Shown piece after piece: positions 1-9,783 of a stretch of DNA of 64,000 nt; position 1 is the first letter of the stretch, and every line of letters starts with the position of its first letter. The notes under the pieces are model-generated. The model was not told the DNA's origin, did no database searches, and saw only the letters and a list, made by a program, of their open reading frames with translations. The DNA comes from Petrosia ficiformis (Eukaryota; Porifera; Demospongiae; Haplosclerida; Petrosiidae): positions 3,157,501 through 3,221,500 of the forward strand of contig OX345647.1 in assembly GCA_947044365.1 (NCBI GenBank), in the 5' to 3' direction. The translations under genes were made by a program, and so were the position numbers.

Positions 1-194
1 TACATCTACATGTATAATGCAAGTACATGTACCATTACGATACATACTCTACCATTTATCATACATGTTACTTTCAAATATCATACTTTTAAATAAAATG
101 CTTATCTAATGAACTTTATAACAAGTATAATGTACATGTAATTATTATTATATCCACTACTCGTAGTCAATGTACTTGTGGTCAGTTTAATTAT

Positions 195-622
195 GGCCCG
201 TCCCTATGATTGCTTTCCCACGGGTTCGAAACATACATGTATATAAAAATTATATTATATAATTATATATATTTTCTTGTGTCCACTTGCGCGAGTATGC
301 GTTGTATCCTCAGTTAAGAAAGTCACATAATTAATGGGTGTGGCACGTAAAAGCATATGCACTCGAGCTCTAAAGAACAAGCGGAAAGAAAGCTGCTTGT
401 AGCTAAGTAGCTTATGTAAAAACTGGAACTAATAGATAGCTATTCTGCCTGAAATATATTCCTAAAGTTCTACAAGGTCCTTTGAAAGGTAAGAAGAGTA
501 GATAATCAAAATAATAACTACAATAGGCTGTTGTGTTTCAGGCATGATAAAGTCAGCCATGATTACTGAATGCTGGACACCACAAAGCAATCATAGGGAT
601 ACTTTTTTCTCTATATATCTTG
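195..622 (+). repeat. MITE-like repeat, family M1, full-length copy
   Basis: The copy begins with TCCCTATGATTGCTTTCCCA just after a 'tatggcccg' motif and ends with AAGCAATCATAGGGATAC, so the ends are inverted copies of each other. The inside is non-coding and holds the recognisable block 'gccatgattactgaatgctg'. Related copies lie at 1139-1502, 29747-30236, about 49718-51127 and (fragments) 9060-9145 and 47143-47225. The family is a short non-autonomous DNA element with no ORF of its own. Confidence 0.7.
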
Positions 623-1005
623 TTTTGACATGATTTGTAAAATTATGATTTATAAACACATTCAGAAACTCTGAAACAACAAAAATTTAAAATATATGTT
701 CAGTTACAAACATAAGGTTTATGTTTCACTCATAGTATGTAGTTTGTTAAAGCCCCTCTCCCAACCCCAACACAGATTTTAGAAAATACACAAGTAAATC
801 AATGTACATGTATACTAATACAATTGTAAATACAGTGTGATTATACACTGTAGTTCACTATAAATAAATGAAAAATGAGCTAAATATGAACTGCCATGAT
901 AGCAGTATGAGGGGAATCAACTACTTAGTGATCATGACATTATATTAATAATAATGAAGACACCCTTCATAAAACTCTAATTATATTTTGTGTCTATGGG
1001 TTCAT
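623..1005. other. AT-rich intergenic stretch, nothing recognised
   Basis: This stretch lies between an M1 repeat and the inferred 3' end of the CCDC24-like gene on the minus strand. I see no coding exon, TIR or RNA gene in it. It may contain the 3' UTR of that gene. Confidence 0.5.
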
Positions 1006-4000
1006 CTAATCCTGCTTCATTTCTGCAGTTTCTATTCCAATTTCATCTACTCTTAATAATAATTTTAATAACTATATTACTTTGATGATTAAAAAATGAA
1101 ATTAATTCTGAAAGAAACAAGATATATGGAGGAATAAGTATCCCTGATTGCTTTGAGTTGTCATCATTCCAATACTCATTGGCTGACTTTCTCATGCCTG
1201 AAACACAACAGCTAGCTATTATACTGAAGTTATTATCCAGTCTTCTTATTTTTTTATTGTACAACTTTAGAAATAAATTTCAGCTAGAATAGCTATTAGT
1301 TCCAGTTATTACATAAACCATAAGCAGCTTCTTCCTGCTGGTCTGCAAAAGATGCATTCTATTATGCACCATACCCAATAATTGACCAAACCCCCTGGAA
1401 TGACGCAAATTCATGTATACAACACATATGTGATAATATACATGTAAATATAGATTCAATCCCATGGAAAGCAATCATGGGGATGGCCCTGCAGGCCATA
1501 AAAATTAAGCGTTTTCCTATTCCTGAAGTAGATGCAACACCACTCGGAATAGAATGAAACAAAAGAGATGAACATCTTATCTTTTATGACAGTATTTAGT
1601 CTATTTACATACATATGCATTATTATAATAAATTATACTTTATAATAATTATAATGCAGTATTTTTAACATCCATACCTTGATCACATATAACATAGTCT
1701 AATACAGACTTAGAAAGAGGTGAAGATCTGCTAAACAAATAAGAATCCCTGATATGAATGAAAGTTATTAAGAAAATAATTATTCGTGGCCATGCATGAG
1801 AAACTCAGTTATATGGGCAATAATAATTTTTGTCAGATGCTTACATTTAAACTCCCACTATTCAGCCATTTTTTATCCGCAGACAATCAAATTGATACCA
1901 GAAGAGCAACTATCCTCTTCGATATATACCAAAATGTAGTGTACAAAATGATGACTGTTTAAATTTAAGCATTTGACAAAATTATTCAAGACTGATTTTA
2001 ACATCCACAGTCACATTTGATATAGGTCAGTTATTATATTGTGCATATCTTAGTAGATTAGTTAAGATTTATATAATACACAGTCTGGAAACAGAACATT
2101 CCAAGAGCCTTCTTCAGCTATTCACAAATATATTAGGATTGTATCTATATTAAAGATACAGGCCCGAGTATCGATATAGGCAACTGCACTGCCTATGCAT
2201 TGCCTATACTGTATATACATGTATGATGTATATGGACAATACTGGCAGAGTTTGCGGATTACATTATTGTCTAACTACAATGGATATACCATAATACTAT
2301 GTTCAGTTGAAATTGACAATGGCAAAGCTACGTACATGTGTCCATAACAATTTTGGATCAAATGCATCGTAATGTACAAAAATAAGAAGAAATGGCACCC
2401 AAACAATACATTCATTAACACAGTGCCAAAATGTGGGTAAACAAGATACAAATGTACATGTAATTCACACAGATGATGTATCTGAATATAGACAATTGTA
2501 CAAACAAATTGTATCGGTAGTTAGGTACAACTCTGTACATACATGTACATGTAGCTGAAGAAGGCCCTCGGGCCATTTCAATAAAGCTCAACTAAAAGAA
2601 AACAATTCATTTATAAACTAAGACAAACCTCTGATGTAGATGTTCAAGAAGGAATCTTATCTCATAAACAAGTCTATCTCTTACTGCAGGAGGTTCATGT
2701 AGAGGAAATGGAATGTCCCTGTCATGAGGCTCACCAGGATCTATATCCTCTCTCATATGACGCCAAATATCAAGCAACAAGTTTGCCTATGTGACAAAAT
2801 TATTTTCAGTATTAGGAATGTGTAATGACTTCAGATGCTTACAAATGACAGGCAAAGATGATAAACATCTACATGCAAGTGTTGATTGATTGGAGCTGTT
2901 GGGGCATCCTCCCATCAACAATCAACTCTTATTAAATCAACTTGCCACAAGATCAACTTTCAATACACAAATCTTGTATAGATTGGACACTGTGAAATAA
3001 CTGACAAGTTTAAAGAAGCAATGACAAGTTGGGACACTGGAATTTACGTAATGTTTTTCTTTATCATTATAAAAACATTAAAAACAGTACTAGCAAATTC
3101 ATAATTCAGTTGGTACAGACGTACAGTATATAAAACCCACATCTCATGTTATAAAAATACTATAACTATGGTGCAGAGGGGGAAACCACATCTCATGAAA
3201 GTTTCGTGATCCAAGAAAATAAGGATGGATAGATTTTAGTATCTTTGTAATTAGGTGTGTGATTTTGAAACATATGCAGTTTTTTTTTGATTAGTTGATG
3301 TTAATCAAGTGACCCATGCACGAAGGAAGGTCAGGACCAACTCGACAGCTTGCTTTGTACTCAACTGCAAAACCTCTGCAGTGACTCATACTTACACTTA
3401 ACCATATATATGTACTTTTTAATAGTTTAATTATGGAGATGACCAGCTAAACAGATACATGTAGGATACGAATTAAAAGCAAAACAGAAAGCAGACAAAA
3501 CCAGTTTTGTTAGAGAACATGTGTTTGCAGTGTTACCAACAGGCTTCGGAAAGTCGCTGTGTTATGACTTCTCGCTACTTGTATTTGACTGTATCAGAGA
3601 GGATTGATTGCAGTCAGTCATTATAATAAAATAATGAAAAGTATGTATGGATATATATCAAAACCGAAAAAGCACAGGAACTAGGTTGGGATGCTGCCTT
3701 GCTTTAGTAATAACAAAATTGAATACCACTTAATAATCTCTGTACCTACTCCTTCAGTAAGTCATAAAACTATGAGTATAATTCATATGGAAGATGTAAA
3801 ACTGGAGAGAAATACTCAAGAAAAGAGAATCTCTGTTTGTCCTGTAATTCCAAACATGTATACTTTTGCACATTAAATTCCAAGCAGCTGCAAAATAATT
3901 GTTTAGATTACTTATATCTAGTAGATTGTTAACTGCTCATAAGTCTTACAAGTATGCCCATGAGATAGTATATGCTTTTTTGTCCAGTTTCCTAATTATT

Positions 4001-4790
4001 TTCTTCTGTCAGTTTAAACTTGTCTATCAAAAGTGTGTGGAATTAGGGGTAGTTATAGTAAAGTCACGTAATACCAGACATAATAATTACATAATTTATA
4101 TAATATAGCTAACTAGGGTAATTTCGTTCTTGGGGTAGTTTCGTGCTAGGTAAAAACGTACGTGAATACGGAAATCCGCACGAATTTACCCCCAACACCC
4201 GCTCATCTTCTGGAGCTCATACCTTTGCGATCTTTCATCGTATGAGAACAAGACTTATACCATTGGAATCAGGATGAGTAGAGCTAAATAATAATATATT
4301 TAACAACAGGAATGCACCTACTGTTTCGCCAAAAAAAGTGCGAAAGTAAACATGCTTACTAACCTGGAATCAGTACAGAAGTTACAGTAAATAATATAAT
4401 AATAGTATATATATATAATATATTGTTATAAATATACAAATTATATATACTATTATTATAATTATTATCTACTAACCTTTTGTAGCATAGCATTCTACTA
4501 AAAAAAAGTCAGAACTGCAAGGAAATCCTCCATTCTCCCATTTGCACGAATTTACCCCCAAAATGTACCATGTGACTAAAAGTCACTTGATTGTAAAATT
4601 ATAAGAATAGTAATTTTGAAATATATACTGTTAAATAGAGCAGTAATTGCTCTTTTGAAAACTGTAAGTCCAACAGGAATTGGACATTTCTGTACTAAGT
4701 TCTATGCGCTCAAACATCCAGCCAGACAGTTAGTGAATAATAGAACGAAATTACCCCGGTTTGCTATATATACATGTACATATGTATATA

Positions 4791-4833
<43 letters not shown>

Positions 4834-5667
4834 CATTGGGACGAGGCGGAGGAAAGGTCTGGAGACTCTTGACATGATTTCATGGGCCGTAGGAATGTAA
4901 TCAATCCATGTGTCACATGATCTGATTTCACCACGCCTTGCGCCTCAGCGCACAGCTTAACGAGTACGTTACGTTTATAATTTATCGTCGAGTCACGATG
5001 AAATGCTGTCTCTGTTTGGTGAGTTTGCCGTCTGCAAATAAAAGAAGGAGGTTGTACAGAACATCATCTTGTACAGTTCTAGAATTATTTAAAGTCGAAG
5101 CCACTAGACTAGGCCTTGCTGGTGTAGTACCTTCAAACAGCTGTTCCTCAGATGGACCATTCCTTTGTTTACCTTGTAGATAGTGCATTATTGCCTCCTT
5201 CTGTTTTACTCGTAAATTTGAGTAACCTAGCTCTTCAGCTGCCGTCTGGATTGCCTCTTCCATTTTAATCCCGTAACTCGTGTTAATTAACGTGTTTGTG
5301 GCTAGAGTCATGTGACTACTCGCATCTCATTGGCTCTATCAACATTCCCGCAGAGCCCATGAAATCATGTCAAGAGTCTCCAGACCTTTCCTCCATCCCG
5401 TCCCAATGTAAAAGCGGAATTGAAAGGTCTGCTCGCCAGACTATATATATATATATATTATAATATATAATTGTACATATGTATATATATATGTATATAT
5501 TATACATGTACCTCAGTCAACAGATCACAAGCCTCTTCAATCAACGACTGTCCAAGCATCCTCTTCAATTCATTACTTTCTTTTTCGGGACATAAATTCT
5601 TTATCAGTTCCCAGACAGAAGGTGGGAGTTCAAATGCTTCACTTGCTACACTGCTACCCTTGCTCAT
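1006..5667 (-). CDS. CCDC24: CCDC24-like coiled-coil protein, four exons
   Basis: The inferred exons are 5667-5512, 2786-2629, 1730-1678 and 1046-1006, all with GT donors and AG acceptors and matching phases (0, 2, 1). They total 408 nt, or 135 residues. Exon 1 reads SVWELIKNLCPEKESNELKR, which lines up with the N-terminus of vertebrate CCDC24 as I remember it (a 'SLWELVEEHVP..' motif). Exon 2 carries VRDRLVYEIRFLLEHLHQR, matching the next conserved CCDC24 block at the expected spacing. The function of CCDC24 is poorly known. The protein is shorter than the roughly 300-residue vertebrate form, and the last two exons are small and less certain, so the 3' end may be wrong. Intron 1 (2787-5511) is loaded with mobile elements, while intron 3 contains an M1 repeat. 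There is no signal peptide or membrane segment. Confidence 0.55.
1139..1502 (-). repeat. M1 MITE copy inside the CCDC24-like gene
   Basis: This is an inverted, diverged copy of the repeat at 195-622. It begins with 'tccctgattgctttgagttg' and ends with 'aagcaatcatggggatggcc' followed by 'ctgcaggccataaaa'. It is non-coding and lies in the inferred third intron. Confidence 0.65.
2107..2574. repeat. Possible small inverted-repeat element
   Basis: The left end has 'gccttcttcagct' and the right end its complement 'agctgaagaaggc', each near a GGCCCGAG/CTCGGGCC-type motif. The inside is non-coding and AT-rich. It lies between exons 2 and 3 of the CCDC24-like gene. The arms are short, so this is a weak call. 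Confidence 0.35.
3491..3607 (+). pseudogene. RecQ-type DEAD/DEXH helicase fragment (Walker A region)
   Basis: A 38-codon open stretch encodes VFAVLPTGFGKSLCYDFSLL, the classic RecQ motif I (P-loop GxGKS) with its flanking 'V.LPTG.GKSLCY' signature, and ends in TGA at 3605-3607. Nothing else of the helicase is visible next to it. It lies antisense in intron 1 of the CCDC24-like gene, 1.4 kb from another RecQ-like piece on the opposite strand (4982-5263). The two pieces cover adjacent parts of a RecQ domain, but on opposite strands, so they cannot be one gene as they stand. Most likely it is a relic of a helicase-bearing repeat or retrocopy. Confidence 0.55.
4116..4756. mobile_element. Non-autonomous TIR element, about 640 bp
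   Basis: The ends are a perfect 15-bp inverted repeat: GGGTAATTTCGTTCT at 4116-4130 and AGAACGAAATTACCC at 4742-4756. Subterminal 'cacgaatttaccccca' occurs in direct orientation at about 4179 and 4546. There is no coding sequence inside and an AT-rich centre. No clear target duplication was found. Confidence 0.55.
4786..4830. repeat. (TA)n microsatellite
   Basis: A near-pure TA run abuts the left end of the 4831-5410 TIR element. Similar runs occur at about 5443-5500, 6067-6150, 9452-9510, 9617-9740, 30600-30660 and 60935-60985. Confidence 0.9.
4831..5410. mobile_element. TIR element carrying a RecQ-like ORF
   Basis: Long terminal inverted repeats of about 68 bp bound this 580-bp unit. The left arm is 4831-4898, starting TTACATTGGGACGAGGCGGA. 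The right arm is 5342-5410, ending TCCCAATGTA. They differ at only a few positions. The inside carries one short minus-strand ORF (4982-5263). The flanks TTA/TAA are palindromic, so the target duplication cannot be separated from the ends. It lies in intron 1 of the CCDC24-like gene. Confidence 0.75.
4982..5263 (-). CDS. Small RecQ-N-terminus-like ORF inside a TIR element
   Basis: ATG at 5263, stop TAA at 4984-4982, 93 residues. Residues about 1-28 (MEEAIQTAAEELGYSNLRVK and on) resemble the start of a RecQ helicase core, where 'lgy..lR.gQ.eai...l.G.d' precedes the Walker A motif. The ORF diverges just before motif I and has no ATPase motif, so it cannot be a helicase. The rest (ending RQHFIVTRR) is not recognised. 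It sits between the TIRs of a 580-bp element. It is either a captured gene fragment or a decayed remnant. I cannot tell whether it is expressed. Confidence 0.45.
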   Translation of the reverse strand: MEEAIQTAAEELGYSNLRVKQKEAIMHYLQGKQRNGPSEEQLFEGTTPARPSLVASTLNNSRTVQDDVLYNLLLLFADGKLTKQRQHFIVTRR

Positions 5668-5822
5668 TGATCCAAGGCTCTTCTATATTGGTAGTCATAG
5701 TAACTACATGCCACTCCCGATAATTAATTAGATCATACCTAACAAAAATCAACCAATCACATTGCCCAAAAACGGGTTAATAGTGTTGGTTAGAGCATAG
5801 ATTATATAGACTACGTATAAGC

Positions 5823-6068
5823 ATAGATTGTATAGACTACGTATACGGGATTGGAAACTGATGACGTAATGCGGCCAACCTCTGTTATATACAACGCGCT
5901 TTAATTAGAAACGTTCTATATACAAGTGGAGCTGTTCAAGAGTATTATATTTTCGTCTGATTCCTGTAGTGATTAAAATGTGAGTATTTTATATTGTTAT
6001 AATTATGTATGTAGTAATGATGTGTGTATGTATGATTATTATAAATATATAATAGATACAAGTATTGT

Positions 6069-6137
<69 letters not shown>

Positions 6138-7835
6138 TATATATATATACACTATTAAAAGCTAGTTTTGATTTAAATAGTTCCTTTCTGATCTCTGAAG
6201 ACCCTTGTGCATGGATTGTTTATATATTTCTATGCAGGAGGTAGCAAAAGAATACCATGAATAGTTATATTAATATCTGCCATGATTTTCAGTAATTCGT
6301 GTATTACATCATCTTTGATCTGAAGAGAGCAAACACCATTGGAAAAGTACATCGGCATTGTTTAATACTGCCTATAGTAAGCCCTGTTTATCCATAACAT
6401 GCTTTGCTTCACTGACTCTCAGATGTTGCCTGACTTCAGTCTCAATGGCATAGAATAATTCACATCGTTGACATGTCATAATCTTCCCCTGTCCATTATG
6501 TTTGTCCGTGCTTCTGTCTGGCTTCCATCCATTTCAACTTCACTCAAGTTAAAATACAAAAAAATCATTTCATTCTTGTGTGGATGAGTCGATGTCTCTG
6601 GGTTAATTTGTGTCCTACGACACACATAGCCAGCTACGTACCGAAGAGCGTTCTCTTCTATTTTGGTCATTTCTAAGGTACATGTAGATGTTTGTGTAGA
6701 TGGATTACCTAGTATTTATTTCATTTATAAAAACTTCATAGGTTGGGTACTGGTAAAATGTTGATGATGGTTTGCATTTGATGGATTTAAGCACGAAGTC
6801 ATGCCATTTAATATAAAATTCAGGTGTACAACGTAACCTATGGTAATGGCCCCACATTAATTCTCTCTCTTTTTGACAGTTTTGTTTTAGATGAGAAGCA
6901 TGATCGCAAGTTGGGAACAAGATCAAGGGAGAAATCATAAAAGAGTTGGGTATAATTTATGTAGGTGTAGCCCAAGGCAGGTGGATTATGTAAACAAGTG
7001 GAGTGGTATTGATACTGTCATGGTTTTTCTCGGTTTTTGATCCTGTAAAGTCTAAGTTTCTGGGGCATTCTTGATTAGTTGGTATATTATTTATAATTAT
7101 ATTATTTATAATAATAGTTATTATAATTATTCAGAAGTAATTTGTGTGTATTGTAAATGCATGTGATTGTTGATCATTACTGCACAAATCAGCTGCAGCC
7201 AATTTGGGTGGAGCTGGTACTAACTGCAGATATCCAATTGTATTGACGAAGAAAAGGTTTATTCTAGTAGACAGTACGTTAAACTTGTTATTAATGCATT
7301 ATACAGGTTAGTAGAATAGTTACATTGACAGCTAAAGGTACACAAAACTTACCCAGTTTCACTCCAGGTTAGTAGCATGATACAGAGTTTTAACAATAAT
7401 TACATTGGATTTCCTACTACAAAGAGGTATATTCTCATTAAGCATGCTCTTGTCTATCTCTGCATGCAAGTAAGACCTAGTAAAATCATTAACACTAGTA
7501 GTTATAGGTACACAAACGTTCAGAAGTGTATTGCTGCAACATAAAAGCGGTAGTAGTGCAGCAATGCAATACCAAAAAGGTCACAAAGTAAATGGAATTG
7601 ATGATAATAGATCTGTGAGTAACACCAAATACTGTAAACATGCCTATAAACAATAATTCGATTACAAGGACAGTTTTAGTTGCTGTAGAATACTCTGCTT
7701 TTCTCTCCCGCTAACGAGAAAGTATGGGAACGGCTGTAACGGGCTGTTACAGACGTTGTCCGCCGCGTTTTCAATCATTTAGTATTGCTCACGTGATCAG
7801 TTTCCAATCCCGTATACGCAGTCTATACAATCTAT
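5823..7835. mobile_element. Inner DNA transposon (A), about 2.0 kb, 36-bp TIRs
   Basis: The 36-bp end at 5823-5858 (starting ATAGATTGTATAGACTACGT, ending GGGATTGGAAAC) is inverted at 7800-7835 with one mismatch. The flanks CGTATAAGC and GGTATAAGG are an imperfect 9-bp target duplication lying inside element B. The inside carries remnants of a minus-strand gene (6476-6938). The near-identity of the arms suggests a fairly recent insertion. Confidence 0.7.
6476..6938 (-). pseudogene. Transposon-encoded protein remnant (EENALRYVAGYVCRR motif)
   Basis: Two minus-strand coding blocks, about 6938-6714 and 6667-6476, are separated by a short gap that looks like an intron (acceptor TTAG before AAATGACC). 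The second begins MTKIEENALRYVAGYVCRR, a motif I associate with transposon-encoded proteins of marine invertebrates. The first contains WGHYHRLRCTPEFYIKWHDF. No catalytic triad or zinc finger can be made out. It lies inside element A and is presumably what is left of its transposase. The family is not recognised. Confidence 0.4.
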
Positions 7836-8530
7836 GGTATAAGGGATTGGAAACGCCCACGCATTTCCGTACACTCCGTTGCATGCCCCGCCCTATCTTT
7901 TTTAGCCAGCCCCTCCCCTCTAAATACAATGCGGCTATGCATGCAAGACTGGTAAAGAACTTGTTTTAAATCGTGTATCATTAAAGAACACTTTTGTTAA
8001 ACTAATTGATAATATCACCAACCAACATAGGAGTGCTATACCTTCAGCTAGAAAACTGGAGTGTTGAACTATATGACCTACCAAACTGCTTAGAGTCCCG
8101 TACCTCGTAACGGTTTCAACTACATCTAAACGGTAACTTTTTTCTCTATATTTGTTTTAAACCCATGTATTTTTATTGAGTAACAAAACTTACATGGGAA
8201 TATTGCAATAGAACTGTTATTAAAAGAAGTAAGAGTCCCAAAACCCGTTTTCGTTATGATATGTACTAAAAAACAATAGTTTTTATTAACATCGTACATG
8301 ATTTGTTGCTAATGTTTTAGCAATTGAGATGTTAAAACGATACAATAGCAACATGTATATCAAGAAAAAACACCTTAATTGTCCAGTTTCAGCAAGGAAT
8401 AGTGTTTTTTCTATAATCAGTCCTCACAACTAAGTAATAAAGATTTCTGGGGACACGGAGTGCGTCGCATTGATGCTATGGAATCACGTGCGCCGTTTCC
8501 AATCCCTTATACGTAGTCTATGGTTAGAGC

Positions 8531-8668
8531 GCACGTTACGTTTTTCACCCACGCAATTAATTGAAGCCAATCATAAACTTTCAATAGTAACCACACGCGC
8601 TTATTACTCGTCAGTCGCCACGCCCATTAATTGACAGAGCTAGAGCCCCCCGGGAATGACGTACTGAG
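8531..8668. repeat. Right part of an older interspersed repeat (family X)
   Basis: Sequence after the transposon's right target duplication (cacgcaattaattgaagcca and on) continues the repeat that was interrupted at 5788. It matches the complement of about 25200-25260 and part of 37690-37710. It is non-coding. Confidence 0.5.
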
Positions 8669-9023
8669 CTTCTTGCAATTATACATTTAAAACCGATCAC
8701 GTGAGTTCAGCCAATGAAATCAGTTCAAATCACTCTACACGTACACTAGTACTGTCATTTGCATCAATCTTGCAACAAAAAATGTCAAAGCGGGAATGGG
8801 TGTGGTATAACATTTAGCCAATCAATTTACTCTGATCATGTGGTGTTTGCTGTACATGTAATGTTTACTATTGTAAGTATAATTACGTCATCTCCGGTTT
8901 GAGAGCGCCGTTGCAAAATTACTGGAAACGACAGTACACTGTCTGCAAGATGGCTAATCCTCTGTTGACTGATTTCATTGGCTGAACTCACGTGATCGGT
9001 TTTAAATGTATAATTGCAAGAAG
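8669..9023. repeat. Foldback MITE with 56-bp arms
   Basis: The arm 8669-8724 starts CTTCTTGCAATTATACATTT and is repeated inverted at 8968-9023. The match is essentially perfect over 56 bp. The 240-bp middle is non-coding. Confidence 0.75.
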
Positions 9024-9059
9024 TTCGTAAAGCTCAGTAACTTTTTTCACGGATGACTA

Positions 9060-9145
9060 CGTACACGTATACAACGCATACTCGGCAGTCATAGTTCGAA
9101 CCAGTGGGAAAGGGATGGTCCTATACCTACAGGCCATAAAATTTA
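9060..9145 (+). repeat. Fragment of an M1 MITE end
   Basis: The piece 'gttcgaaccagtgggaaa', then 'gggatggtcct' and 'acaggccataaaa', matches the right end of the M1 copy at 29747-30236. The rest of the element is missing. Confidence 0.5.
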
Positions 9146-9439
9146 AAATTGTCCAAAAATGTTTCAAATTTTAGAGGCGTGGGAGCTCAAGCCCCCTGCC
9201 CCCCTATGTCTAAGCCAACGCTAAAAGTGGAAATAACGACGGTGTTTATCTCCGTTTACAAATTGTAATTTCACTAATAATTTGCTGACACAGGCTTCAT
9301 CTTGAAGCTCGCGACAAACTACTTCTCTGTAGTGAATACTGTTCAAAGATTTGTATGGAGTCCTGAAAAGTAGTCTTTCTCAACTGCAAGTTGACATTCT
9401 TCAATAATGGTATAAAATTGTAGTGTACACACACACACA

Positions 9440-9661
9440 CAGCTAGACTAATATATATATATATATATATAATTATATATATATATATATATATAATATA
9501 TATATATATAGTATGCTAATGATACAAATTATAGGACCAGAGTTTTATGTCCAAGGATGTGATATAGCTCGAGCCTATATCACATTTGAGGACACAAAAC
9601 AAGGGTCCTATATATACACATAATTATATAATATATATATATATATATATATGTGTATACC

Positions 9662-9697
<36 letters not shown>

Positions 9698-9770
9698 TAA
9701 TTATATAATTATAATATATTTATATATATTATATATATATAATATTATAATTCTAGTCTATAATCAACCT
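9440..9770. repeat. (TA)n tracts around an 80-bp palindrome
   Basis: Two long TA runs flank a short inverted repeat at 9532-9611: 'taggaccagagttttatgtc' is echoed inverted as 'gacacaaaac..gggtccta', with inner arms 'gatgtgatatag' and 'ctatatcacat'. No gene is seen. This lies just upstream of the inferred start of the death-domain gene. Confidence 0.6.
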
Positions 9771-9783
9771 GCAAACAGATAAG

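Larger units (their letters stand above)
5788..8530. mobile_element. Outer DNA transposon (B) with 9-bp target duplication
   Basis: The direct repeat GGTTAGAGC at 5788-5796 and 8522-8530 flanks the unit 5797-8521. The ends are inverted: ATAGACTACGTATAAG lies near the left end and CTTATACGTAGTCTAT ends the right side. The flanking sequence is an older repeat (copies at about 25180-25320 and 37590-37760) in which GGTTAGAGC occurs once, which confirms the duplication. Element A (5823-7835) has inserted into its left terminal repeat. A 9-bp duplication is typical of Mutator-like elements, but no MULE transposase is visible. Confidence 0.65.

Noticed and set aside
5980..6165. Tyr-Ile-rich open frame
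   Set aside because: It is a translation of a (TA)n microsatellite.
7724..7969. 81-codon frame starting MGTAVTGCYRR
   Set aside because: It crosses the right end of one transposon and the flank of another, so it cannot be a single old gene.
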